Below, piece by piece: positions 41,695 to 53,227 of a stretch of DNA of 64,000 bases. How positions within the stretch are numbered: the stretch's first letter is position 1; every line of letters begins with the position of its first letter. The notes beneath the pieces were generated by a model, which made no database searches, was not told where the DNA came from, and saw nothing but the letters and a program-made list of their open reading frames with translations. The stretch lies in NCBI RefSeq assembly GCF_024713975.1, contig NC_091098.1, positions 19,871,316 to 19,935,315 on the forward strand, read 5' to 3'. This stretch comes from Paralichthys olivaceus. Taxonomy: Eukaryota > Chordata > Actinopteri > Pleuronectiformes > Paralichthyidae. Both the position numbers and the translations under genes were made by a program.

Positions 41695-44600
41695 TCAAGC
41701 GGGGGCCACCTGGCTGGAAGACACAGATGAAGTCTGGGTTTTAGAGACGGCGGTGGCGTCATCCTCTCCAAACGGGTTCTTTCCACAGCACACCGTGGTG
41801 ATCATGCAGTTTCTGAACTGGAGGAAAAGATGAGGATCAGAGTCACATTCATGCAGTACAGAAGGAAGTACTCGAAGTACTGGAGCATTTAACCTTTCTA
41901 CTTGGGTAAAACAAGGAGGTACTTGCTTTTAAATGTACTTGAAGCATGTATAGTACTAGCTGAGTGTAGCTTCTTCCTAATTTAACTTTTACATTATTAT
42001 GACTGAGTCTCAGTAGTGAATAGGGAGCCCTAACCCTAAGTGAACACCTAACACAAAACTTTGTCAAAGTGTAGTGGCGAAATTACTTAAGTAAAGTACA
42101 GATACAGGAACAAGGAAGTAAATGTACTTTGTTACCTTGCACCACTGCAGTTATTATACTTTTTCAATCAGTGGTCGAAGAAGAGTTTAGGTAGTGTACT
42201 TAAGTAAAAGTTTAAAAATAATCAGTGACAGTTAAAAGTCCTGTTTTCAAAAGTTCAGATAAATCAAATTTAGAGTTCAGAGTTTCCCCAAACTCTGGGT
42301 CGGGCGCTTGATGATGATTTTAAACATGCTGCTGCACAAATGTATTTATTTTATCATTTTAAAATAAATCATTAGGTTTAATCTTGTAATTATTTTAGTC
42401 TTGAACAGATTCAGGTGGGGAAATCTCTCTTTACTCGACTAAGTGAGGCCCCAAAACTGTTTTTTTTTTAGTAATATTTCATAACCCAAAAAGGTTGAGT
42501 GCCACCACTTGAATTATTAACGAGGCATTTTCTTTTACACGCAGATAATATATTTTTAATGTAAAATGTTAACCTGAAATCAACTGTCAGATAAGTAGTG
42601 TAGTAGTAAATGCAGTTGTGGTGTAAAAAGTATGAAGCAGCATTAAATAGAAACACTTAGATTAAGTACAAGTAGCCCAGAATTGTACTTAAGTACAGTA
42701 CTTGAGTGTAGTTTTCACTCTCTCTTCTAACTAATGAGAATGAATCCAGGATCTGTGCCTCACATACCTGTCTGTTCAGCAGGATGTAGATGACCGGGTT
42801 GTACAGAGCAGCACTCTTTGCGAAGAAGGCCGGAGCGGTCATGAACACCGGGCCGAACTCAGTCCCCTGGTTGGCAAAGATGTACCAGGCCACGGTGGCG
42901 TAGGGCACCCAGCACACCAAGAAGGAGATCACCATGACGATGACCATGCGTGTCACCTCTTTCTCTGCCCTCTGGGTGGTTTCAGACTCCTGCTGCTGGG
43001 CCGCTGCCTGAACACAGACAGATGCAGCTCAACTCGTAAAAGCACTAATCTACTAATACTGTAACTAATGCTGATGCAAAGGTAAACAGAAGGATCAACC
43101 TATCACTACAATAAAACAAAAAACACAAACAGACTTTTAATCAAAGGATTAGTGATATATAATCCAAAGGAAGGCAGCCACGTTTTCTAATGCGCTTAAA
43201 ATTTTGTTTATTACTGTAATGGTTTCAAAATCAGCAGTAAAACAAAAATGGTATTAATCATCAACTCTCCGATTACACATCCGGCTCAGTGGCGTCCAAA
43301 CCTCGTCCAAAGCCAAACAGTTCCCTTATGAAACCACATTTAAATTCACTAAATCCAGATTTTTATTTGAATCTGCACCAAACTGCAAAAACTCATAAAT
43401 ATCAGTCCCCTGAATAAACCTGATTCCTTCTAACAAGATCCATAAATTATTCTCTGAGAAAATCAAAGCAAATTTAGAATAATCTCACGATGTGAAAAAT
43501 CTCAAAGTAAAAAAAAATCCTGGATCCATCCCCTGATCTGGATCTGCACCGAAATATTTTTTTCTTCGGCTTATGCCCCAACCCTCCGCAAAATGTCATG
43601 GAAATTGGTTTCATATTTTTCCACGTTATCCTGCAAACAAACAAAGAGAAAAACAGAACTTCCTCTGTGGAGGTGAACGCATTATAAAGAATCTGAAAAA
43701 CGACAGATTGAGCCGTTAAGAAACAGAAAGGCATTAGAAAGTCACTTCTTATACATTATCAATGTGGTGATGCTATTATTAATGAGGGCATCAGGGTGAC
43801 ACAGTGAGCCGGCAGACTGTCCTTCAGTTGGAGGACCTGGGTATAAGCTGACATTTTGGCAATGATCTGCCCTCCTAAAGCGTCCTTGAGCCATGAAAGC
43901 CCTCACATCTCCAGAGTCTCTGCTCCGTGTGGAGGTTAGAGCACCACAGAGCAGAGACAGAGTTTTTCTACAAGGATAAACAAGGTTTCACATCCTCATT
44001 ATTAATATGACATCTGACAGTGGCGTTCTTACCGCTCGCACAGTGCAGAGCAGGCGACCGTAGCAGAAGAAGATGATGAAGAGGGGGATAGAGAAATGGA
44101 GGACAAACATGTAGATGACGAATGAGGTGTTGTTGATCTCCGGCTTGGGAGTGTAGTAGTCAATCCCACAGGAACACTGCATTCCCTCTGGGATGTACCT
44201 GCATCCACACGTGATAATAATCTAAGCATTTCCATCAACACTATCACACACATTATTTTTGACCAGAGGAAGAGTGGAGAATACATAACTACAATATCTG
44301 AGGTGCTTTATTGTGCAGACACTGAAACATACCGGGACCATCCAAGCAGAGGAGGTGCAGCGCAGGTCAGGGCCATGATCCATGTGAAGGCCAGGCCAGC
44401 GATGGCATGTTTCTCCCCAAAGCGGAAGTTAGTCATCGGCTTGCAGACCACGATGTAGCGCTCAATAGCCAAAACCACCAGAGACCAGAGGCCGATCTCC
44501 CCTGAGACATCAATCAGAGCAGGTTCTCATTTAAATAAAGCACATCCACTTCTATCTGATGTTACACAGATGTGACTTTGTTTTAAAAGGATAAAATTAA

Positions 44601-45021
44601 CTTTTATTAACATAACACAAAGCTCAATCCATACACCATTTCACATGTTCTCTCTCTCACCTCCCAGAGTGGCGAAGAATCCTTCGATGTTGCAGCCGCT
44701 GACCCCTAAGATGAAATATCCATGCAGAGCCGTGTACAGAGTGACCGTGAACCCCCCGACGACCATGAAGAGGTCAGCCACCGCCAGGTTGAGCAGCACG
44801 TAGTTCAGAGGGGTCCTCAGCTTTCTATGTTTCACAGTGACATAGAGGGTGAGGAAGTTGATGGGAAAGGCGGTGATGATGAGGAATAGCATGTACGCGG
44901 CCAGAAGAGAGTACTTCCAAGGCTCGGCCAGGTAGTACTGCGGGTGATCAAATGGGCTGCGAACCAACCCAGTCTTGTTGGACATGGGGACGTAAAAGTT
45001 GGGTCCTTCTGTGCCATTCAT
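41695..45021 (-). CDS. exorh: Exo-rhodopsin (pineal rhodopsin), complete, five exons
   Basis: Light-sensing G-protein-coupled receptor using 11-cis-retinal. Exons on the minus strand: 44661-45021, 44333-44501, 44033-44198, 42768-43007, 41695-41817 (361, 169, 166, 240 and 123 bases), 352 codons. Introns sit at the classic vertebrate rhodopsin positions. Visible features: start [12 protein letters not shown] with glycosylation sites at Asn2 and Asn15, ERY at the end of helix 3, Glu in [13 protein letters not shown] with the disulfide Cys, FFAKSAA with the retinal-binding Lys of helix 7, NPVIY, the palmitoylated CC pair and a Ser/Thr-rich tail ending QVAPA. Fish retinal rhodopsin is an intronless retrocopy, whereas the intron-bearing original is exo-rhodopsin, expressed in the pineal. 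The intron structure and the plxnd1/ift122 neighbours support that call. Expression is inferred, not seen. No disabling change noted. Confidence 0.92.
41818..42767. repeat. exorh intron 4 largely made of 'acttaagta' type interspersed repeat
   Basis: Segments at about 41865-41960, 42085-42220 and 42660-42720 share palindromic 'tacttaagtaaa' words and 'gcaccactgcag'. I recognise the vocabulary of a palindrome-rich non-autonomous element common in fish. Boundaries are uncertain. Confidence 0.5.
43328..43682 (-). repeat. SINE-like interspersed repeat, copy 3 (reverse), in exorh intron 3
   Basis: Read on the minus strand it has the 'cctccacagaggaa' head, a 'tttgtttgtttg' segment, 'ggtgcagatccagatcagggg', 'agaataatttatggatctt' and the 'aaatgtggtttc' end. 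It is the longest of the four copies. Confidence 0.75.
43785..43960 (+). repeat. Partial retroposon-like repeat in exorh intron 3
   Basis: Contains 'cagggtgacacagtgagccg' and 'ggaggacctggg', similar to the tRNA-derived head of common fish retroposons such as the one at 28516, then diverges. Confidence 0.45.
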
Positions 45022-46311
45022 GGCTGCTGACGGTGATGGGCTTTCTTCCTCGGAGACGTTTACGTCAGTTGAAGCGGTCTGTGTCTCCTCTCTGAGTAAA
45101 ATGCTTTTTGGGAGTCCTGTTGTGCAGCTCAAGTGCAAATTGGGGAAAAAGGACAGTCGCAGGGATGGACCTGTGGAAGTAAGGTGTCGTCTGCAGCCCT
45201 CCGAGGAGGCGCGGCACCTTTTAACAGGCCGGGCGGATTAGGGATGTGCACAGAGCAAAGTGTTAGCAGAGATGGAATTAAGACACTCAATCTCAGCCAC
45301 CCTCTCTCCCACTTTCACACATGCATACACACAAAGCATTACAGGAGGAAACTCTAGAAATAGCTGTGCACTATGTTAAGCATTTTCAGAGTAATTGGTT
45401 GCAGCTACGGCTATTGAAACCCCACCAGCACTGTCATGTGCATCAATGCATCATCAGAGTGAGATGAGAGGAGAGAGTAGGAGGACGGCTAAGAGGAAGC
45501 CGGGCTCTGTGATTTAAAGCATTTAGAGTGGACACACTACAAATGACATTTTTTGAGTAATCCAATTTATTTACATGATGAAGGCCTAATCCCTCACTAC
45601 TGCATAATGCAGAGCTTAACTCTTAAGTGTAATCAGAATTAGTGGGACTCTCTTTTATTCATAACACACTTTAAGAAGATAAAAACACAGATGAGTGTGT
45701 TACACACTGTTAGCCTGGAACTTCAACATCAGTTCATATAAATGGACAAAGTTATGGATAAAACAATTGAAAGATTTATTTCATCTTTTTAATGAGAAAA
45801 ACCTCACTGCAGTTTTCTGCCTCCGTCAACCAGTTTCCATTGGCATACTTTTTTTTTCCAGGTACATTTCATGACCTTTGACCACTGAAACGTAATCACT
45901 ACTTTAAGCCCAAGTGACAACTGATCAGAGGTTGAAGAGATTCCCTTAAGGTGGTCTTTATATGTCACATTGAAGAGCCCTAAAACATGGTTTGTGAGGC
46001 CACCGTGACCTCCAACTCTCACCTTTGACTACCACAAGCCAATCAGTTAATCCTTGAGTCCAAGTAAATGTTTGTGCCATGTGTGTAAGAATTCCCTCAA
46101 GATGTTCCAGAGATATCACGTTCACAAGGCATTAAAATGTTTTATTGTCATTAGCATTATGGGATGGCACGGTGCCCGGTTCGAATACTGGTTTGGCCGG
46201 AACTTTGACATGTTTTCGGACTAAATATCAACTGTCACATTTTTGTTTTTTTTATTTGTCTTTGTTGTTTTCCTTTACAAATGATTGAATCACTTCCACA
46301 GTGTCGTCTGG
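45022..46311. other. Spacer between exorh and the ift122 relic
   Basis: Holds the exorh 5' region and the sequence downstream of the ift122 stop. At about 46165-46200 a short tRNA-B-box-like word (ggttcgaatac) marks a probable SINE scrap. An ORF at 45022-45138 is an in-frame upstream extension of exorh and is treated as 5' UTR. Confidence 0.6.
45219..45240 (-). promoter_or_regulatory. Candidate exorh core promoter: TATA-like box and OTX/CRX-type site
   Basis: About 200 bases upstream of the exorh ATG the minus strand reads TAATCC (45235-45240), an OTX/CRX homeodomain site, followed about 10 bases later by TTAAAA (45219-45224), a TATA-like box. OTX/CRX sites drive photoreceptor and pineal genes in vertebrates. 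Site identity is by consensus only. Confidence 0.38.
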
Positions 46312-47520
46312 TTAATTAACAGATCTGCGACAGCACAGGCAGCCGTTGTGCTGAATCACCAGGGACTCATAATCCTCACGATGAAACATCTACGAGGAAA
46401 CGGATATTATCATTGTAACACAAAAAATCTGACTGAGCATCATGACAGAAAAATCTAAAACCCTGTAAAAGAAGGAAAGAAAGGATAAACTGTACCTTGA
46501 AGCAGGTGGGGCACATGGTGATGCTCACATCTGGCAGCAGGGAGCGGAAGTATTCCCACTTGAGTGGCCTGGGCCAGCGTTTGATCAGGACGTCCCTCCT
46601 GCTCATGGAGCGCAGCGCTGAGCGACTCACCTTGATGGGGACAAAGTTCGAGCCCCCCTGCTGCTTGGACACACAGAAACACATCCATGTTTTAAAATGG
46701 ACCCGTCCTTTCACCTTGTCCAGCTGGTTCGTCCAGTTGGTGGAATATTAATCACCTCGTCTGTTACTTACATCAAAGCTCATTTTGGCAGAGAACGGGT
46801 CGTCCTCTGCTTCATCTGCAGCCTCATCCAGCCTCAAAGACTGCAGCTCTGATTGGTGATGTTAAAGAACAAATAGCCCAAGCAATGTTTACATTTCACA
46901 CAATATAAATGCATTGTTCATATTTGTATTATATATATTTTAGGTGATTATACATTTTCAACACAGGAAAAATCTCCTTCCAAAATGATTCCTCAGAGAC
47001 TTTTCTAAGAGTGAAAGTGTTCAAACTGCCAATCAGTCGTGCCTGTCAGTCACGTCGTGGCTCTGGGAGAACAGAGCAGACCTCAGTGCCCTTGAGTGTC
47101 TGCTGGCTAATGCAGGTTAATCCCTGCACTAGGGGCTGTGGCTACGGCTCTCAGAGGGTTAGTGTCATTAAGAAGAGACAGGAGAGCCTCGCTAACCCTA
47201 TTAGCTCAAGAGCTAAGATGACTTAGCTCCGACAGCTTACCCACCAGCACAGAATTGAGGCCAATACAGAGTAAACAGCTTCTTAGAACTGTCACAAGGC
47301 GAATGAGAGTCACATGCTTCATTTTGAACAGATCTGCAGTGTGTAAGATACACACTCTCAAAGGATGCCATTGTCCATATCTTCCCTGTGAGGAACCTCC
47401 ATGTCAAGAGGCCGGGCAGCCTCCTCATCACTGATGTTGTCCTCCAGGTAGAACTGGATGAGGGGCAGCACCTCTGTTCACTAAAGGGAAACTCAGAGAG
47501 TGCTGTCTGTGTATATATAC

Positions 47521-47836
47521 ACTCACCGGCCACTTTATGAGGCACACCTGTTCAATTGCTTGTTAACAAGTGGAGGACAATGGCCTCCACAGTCACGATC
47601 TCAATCCAATAGAGCACCTTTGGGATGTGGTGGAACGGGAGATTCGCATCATGGATGTGCAGCCGACAAATCTGCAGCAACTACATGATGCCATCATGTC
47701 AATTTGAACCAAAATCTCTGAGGAATGTTTCCAACACCTTGTTGAATCTATGCTACGAAGAATTAAGGCAGTTCTGAAGGCAAAAGGGGGTCCAACCCGG
47801 TAATAGCAAGGTGTACCTAATAAAGTGGCCGGTGAG
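47521..47836 (+). mobile_element. Tc1/mariner-like transposon remnant with inverted ends
   Basis: The ends are inverted repeats: ctcaccggccactttatgag at left and its near complement (taaagtggccggtgag) at right, flanked by TA-rich sequence as expected for TA-targeting Tc1/mariner elements. Between them, from about 47596, a frame reads DLNPIEHLWDVVEREI, the C-terminal end of a Tc1-type DDE transposase, interrupted by a TGA. The element is about 315 bases, internally deleted and non-autonomous. It sits inside the ift122 relic between two exon remnants. Confidence 0.78.
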
Positions 47837-47848
47837 AGTATATACTGT

Positions 47849-47871
47849 ATATCTATCTATCTATCTATCTA
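47849..47871. repeat. (ATCT)n microsatellite
   Basis: Short tetranucleotide run directly after the Tc1-like remnant. Confidence 0.8.
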
Positions 47872-50800
47872 ACATGTCACCAACCATATAATGAAGCTAA
47901 ATAGATGAAGAGTAGTGTAAGACCAATGTTTTAAACCAACGTGTACATCCAACTCTTCAACACACCTTTCTGTGCCAGCAGAGTTTGCTGTGAAGTTTGA
48001 GGCTGCCCTGCTCTATGGCGTCCTGGAGGCGAGGGGGAATGTACAACTCCTGGAGCCTCCTGTAGCAGCGCCCGGCAAGTTTATATGCACCCAGTTTTTC
48101 ACTCTGCTTCAGCAGTGCACACAAGATGTTACGAATGATAAGGTCAAGGAAAACTAAAGAGGAGGAAGGGTTGGCACAGGGAAATGCATTTTTCCGATAT
48201 CTCTTATTTTCTATGTGGAGAATTCTCAATGAGGAGAACAATACGTTAAACCAGCGACACTGACTGAATTCAATGAAAGTGCGTCTGTTTTTTGGTTTCG
48301 AGTTAAGGGAATTGTTATCTACTCGTATGTATATCGAAAGAGATTGTTAGGACAGAAGCTCTGAGAGTGGCTGTGACAGTTCAATGAGTTGCTGTAACAG
48401 CTCTACACTGGCAAAGCTCCATCACCTAAAACACAACACTACTCCAATCAGCTACTCTCCAACGCCTCCCACACACCCTGTTCCCATCCAGGGCCAGGTC
48501 TGTTGATAAATACATGTCCTCCAATTGCAGCTTTTTAGAGACAGTGTGTTTAATTATTCAAACTAAGTTGGATGCAGATCAGCTAAGTCTATAAATCTAA
48601 GTTCAAAGTTTTTCAGTTTTGCCAGATGCTCAGTCTAGTTTCCTCTGTGAAGGCTGGGCTTTCCTTCCTCATATCGCTGTGAGAGACTACATGGATTTGT
48701 CTGTGTGGCTGTAGGTGGCATTGTGGGTATTTCTTTAATCAAAGTATATTATTTAGTGTGTTTGTGTATGTATACATATGCACAGAGTTCAGTAATCATA
48801 GTATCGTATCCTCCAATCCATGATCACCCATTTTCTTTCTCTCAGCAGCAGCATGGTTTCCATTGTGGCACCAATTCTTCCGTTTTCTCTCTTCCTCTAT
48901 CTCTGTTTCACCACTTTGTTATCAATGCCTCTGCCAGTCTTGATTTTAGATTACCATGTCGGCTCTTGAGAGTTTTCCAGAGAGGAAGGGCTCTAAAGTC
49001 CTTTATTATAAACATATTTGCTCGATATCGGACACAGTGTTAGAATCACATTCTAATGTGGAAGGATACACTTCAGAAATGCCTCGTGGTTTGTCCTTGG
49101 TGAGGTTGTTCAACAGGAACCTGCAGATATTGAAGAGTGTCTCTGGCATGTGGGAGCTGAAGGGCTCATCCTGAGAATGAAAACAGTTGATTTGCACAGA
49201 TTATATCTCTTTATCTCTCTGTATCTTAAATGTTTTCATATTTTAAACTGAAAGCAGCTGAATCGTTTGTAACGCTTCAGTGTTTCTCACATTACCAATC
49301 ACTAACAACACTTTATTCTAAGAGTAGATAGTTCAAATCTATTGTGCCTGCCCAGGAGAGTTAAAGTGAGATATAGAGGTTTCCTGCTCTGGTCTGGATC
49401 ACAGCGATGTGTCTGTACTTCAAGTCTGTGACCAGAGTCGAGCAGAAAGCTGTAACAACAAACTGAGGACACTGATACTGGCCAGGTCACCATGTAGTGC
49501 TCATGACCAGGCTTCGTTTGTTTGTAAGTAGGTTAGAGCTTGAAGACGACTATTGATGAGGTCATCATCATGATCAATCAAGCAGTTAGTTACCATGGTG
49601 ATTGGGGTCAGGGAGGTTTCAGGAAGTGGACTATTTTGAATGTGGCATAAAGGGCATATCTATCATAACTATTCTTGTCAGTTAGATTTTAAGTAAAACC
49701 TTTGCAAAAATATATATAATAATGGCCGCTCTGAATTAATTCAAGTTGATTAAATCCCTTTTCAGTGCTCTTCGGCTGAACTTAACACCCTTCACTTTTT
49801 ACCAAGCTCTGTGCATATCTTAATTTTGCCTGAGTCTCTTTTGTTGGATTGAGATAATCTTGCAGAGCCAGACCTTCTACTTGTCAAACTCACAGGGGTC
49901 TGTAGGAACTTCAGTACAAACTGGGCAGAAATGCAGTGAATTTGAAAAAAATCTAGAAAATGAATGTGTTTGTAACCAAACAGAAATATAACAGCATAGT
50001 AGGCACTTTTTTCAGGGCGAAGCAGTTTCAATCTGACGGCCAGATTGACAAGGTAAAATGTTCACACCGAGTAAAGTGGTAGAGTTCAGCAAGAGGCTGA
50101 AAATGCTCAAACTTCTTCAGCATCTCGTCCCTCTGGTCTTTATCTTCTGCTTCAAACAAACACAGAAACAACACAATGATTAGTAAAGAACAATAAATAC
50201 AGGTTTTACACTAAAAACTAATTGGGGTTGTAGATCAGTGCATTGAGGACATCTCTTACCTCTGGCGATGTCCAGACACTGCATAGACAGCATCCAGTAG
50301 CCGTACCCAGAGTCATTAAACCTGTTCTCCACCACTGCATTGTGGGTAAGCTGCTCCAGGACTTTCACAGCTTCGTTCTGTCGCCCCGCCTTGTGAAATG
50401 ACAGAATCAAAGTGGTGATGAATGAGTTGTTAAAACGTGACCTTGAGAAACTGTCAATGCTGGATTTTAAGTGGCAGTCCAAGACATCTGGTTTAACTGT
50501 TCACTTGTGGGTGATTTCCTTTGGTGAAAAAGGAAAAAGAGCTCTTTGCTTTGGCCATTCTGTCGTGTTACTTAACAAACAAACTATGTGTACCAAGATC
50601 AATTTGTACTTAATGAATACAAGCGTTCCTAATGTTTCACACAACTAAACTACATCTTTTACAAACAGGGAGGCTGCTCAAACACCAAATCACTTTGACT
50701 GTAAAGCTTGAATAAACAATAGTGCTATTCTTCAGGTTCCTGTCAAAGGGTAATTAGAGGCAGCGTCAGGGAGTCGACCCCCACCAGCAAACCTGCCCAG

Positions 50801-51978
50801 CAACCAGTCAACAAACCACGTTCACCTGCCGTTGGTTAATGTTAGAAAGGTAAAGGCCCCAAACAAATACAAGTCACCACGGGTTACAAATACAAGTCCC
50901 CAACCATTCAGTCTCCTGTTTAAGATTCATAAAGCTGTCACTGAGAAGTACCGGGCCGATGGACAGAAGTCAGAATCTCAGACTCACAAACACCAGTAAG
51001 ACAATTCTGCATCAGGAATAAACTAAAACACACATCAGCAAAATGCACGACCATGAGCGAGCTCCAGAACAATCAGGCCTGTTCCATCATGTAATCTGTG
51101 TCCAGACAGGCAGAGGACGATAATGTCGAAGAGGAAATACGCCTGCTGAGATCATAATTATAAATCTATGAGATGATTATAACTATGGTTACAGTTGGTA
51201 ATCATCATCAGAGCTGCTTGTAGTGCTGGTGATTAGAGGCATGCATGCATGTCTCTCAGTTAACAGCCAGCCCGACCCTGTTCCACTCTGCTCCAGCAAA
51301 GAGGATCATGTTTTACAGAGAATCTTAAGGAAGCAGTGAAAAACGTATGCGCCCAGAGCAGCCTGAGCTTTATCACTTCCATATGTAAACACTGGCTATA
51401 GCAGTAGATTTTTATGTTCATGTAAAGAGTCCCTGAGGCATTTAAAGAAACATATGGACATATATATATCGAACCATCCAGACCAACTTTAAAACTAAAA
51501 CAATCTCCATCCACAAAAGCTCCATATCACACCTGAAAATACATATCGCAAGACCACTCACAAAGAAGAAGCTAGAATGGTGAAATCAGAAAGCGAACAC
51601 ACGTAACTCTGTTTTGTCCGTCTATACTACAACCCTCTCGTTGAGTTTTCAAACTAAATGGGGCCAGCAGCGTTTCCACACTTCTTCCTTTTAGATCCTT
51701 GAAAACTCCAGACAAGTGTTGACAGCAAGCATAAACATAGCAACAGTGATAGAACACTATCATTTTGTGGTATGGATGTAGCCATAGCCACCTTTTTTCA
51801 ATCAATTTAATTTAGATGCTGTGTTTTATGCAAACGTTTCTTTTAAATGTTTGGATGGGACATGCTGTGTTTTTAATGTACCTTTCATAGCACCTTTTGC
51901 AAGACATGTAAGACAAGACATGTAAGACACATTTTTGTCTTGACAAAGATAGACGATAAAGTATTTTCCATTCTATTT

Positions 51979-51980
<2 letters not shown>

Positions 51981-52011
<31 letters not shown>
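51981..52011. repeat. (GA)n microsatellite
   Basis: Pure GA run inside an intron of the ift122 relic. Confidence 0.93.
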
Positions 52012-52012
<1 letters not shown>

Positions 52013-53212
52013 AGAGCCAGAAGGGGCTGAATGATTCAACACACTGCTGGCAACTTCACAATGATCATTTTACTCATTAATAATAACAACTAAAAAAGTG
52101 TTTGTATTATGGCGGTTGCCAAAAATAAATCAATGTATCTGATGCAAACTCACCTTTCTGCGCCCCCTCAAAACGACCATTCTTTGCCAACCACTCAGCA
52201 TAAGGCACAAAGACGTGACCTGTGAACTGGATGATTCTCCACCAGTGAGACGGCCTGAGAAAAGGGCAGATGGGGGAAAAGGGGTTATCAGTTATTATTC
52301 AGAGAAACACGCGTTTCTTCCAGTTGAAACTATCAGTATTAGTTAAGAACTAAAAAAACATGTGAGCCAAGATGATTTGACACTGAACTTAAATTACAAG
52401 CCCTGACATTCATATATAATTCGAAACTAGGTCATTTACACTGACCATTGACTTTAATTGTATCGGAGTCGGCTTCGACAAAGTTTACTTCTGAGACTCC
52501 AGAAGTGCGTTGTGGACTCAAACACTTCACCCACCCCTCCATCGGCATAGTGGTGAGTAGATGAGTGAATTTAAAATTTCAGTGAACTGTCCCTTTAAGC
52601 TTTAAGCTGACACTCTGTCTGTGCAGTAGAGTGTTTGTGATTCTCACTCTAATCATCATGTGTGGATTGAGAGAAACACAAAGCTGGATGATTAGCTCTG
52701 GATCATGTGCATGGTTTCAGTTTGTCAGTGAATAAGGAAATTAGGCAGTTGTATTGTCTCACTGTTTGCATTCAGCTGTGGTTCCTTCAACCAATACATT
52801 TTACTTTTCTGGAAATCCCTGAGAAAACTGAAGAAGCCCCGACACTTAAGTGGATCACTTTGTGGTTTATGACACATAATTCTGAATACCACAGCAGATC
52901 ATTTATATATAAGTCATGATGTGCTGAGCATTTGTGCCTGCTGTGTTGCTAAATGTGTCTCACCTCTTCCCAGTGCCGGGTTTCCACATGCAGCTGCATC
53001 AGAGCCTGCAAGTCTCCCATCTTGGAATAGATCTCGGAGGCATAGCCGTGGTGCTGCAGCCTCTTGAAGTAGAGCGCACATTTTCCCAGTGGCTCGCGCT
53101 CAGCCTTGTCGATCAGCCTGGATGAGTGGAGAGAGGATTGAGGACACATAGAGAGGACCAGTGCAGATGTACCTGAAAATGAAGATCTGCAGTATCAAAC
53201 TTTGCTTATGAA

Positions 53213-53227
53213 CCCCCCCCCCCCCCC
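53213..53227. repeat. Poly-C tract
   Basis: 15-base C run shortly upstream (on the coding strand) of the 52964-53117 ift122 segment. Confidence 0.85.

Larger units (their letters stand above)
46312..49170 (-). pseudogene. ift122: ift122 relic: C-terminal exons, the last three intact
   Basis: Segments 49072-49170 ([19 protein letters not shown]), about 47966-48135 (KQSEKLGAYKLAGRCYRR), about 47375-47473 (EVLPLIQFYLEDNISDEEA), 46772-46848 (SLRLDEAADEAEDDPFSAK), 46496-46663 ([19 protein letters not shown]) and 46312-46389 ([17 protein letters not shown], then stop TAA). The final three join in phase with good splice sites and keep the CxxC and CLCCRR residues of the C-terminal zinc-binding region. 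The exon for the preceding zinc-binding block is missing between 47473 and 47966, where a transposon lies. Confidence 0.84.

Noticed and set aside
41486..41833. 115-codon plus-strand ORF
   Set aside because: Antisense to the last exorh exon; it is a shadow of a real coding region.
46165..46200. Possible tRNA gene from a B-box-like word
   Set aside because: No matching A box or cloverleaf nearby; more likely a scrap of a tRNA-derived SINE.
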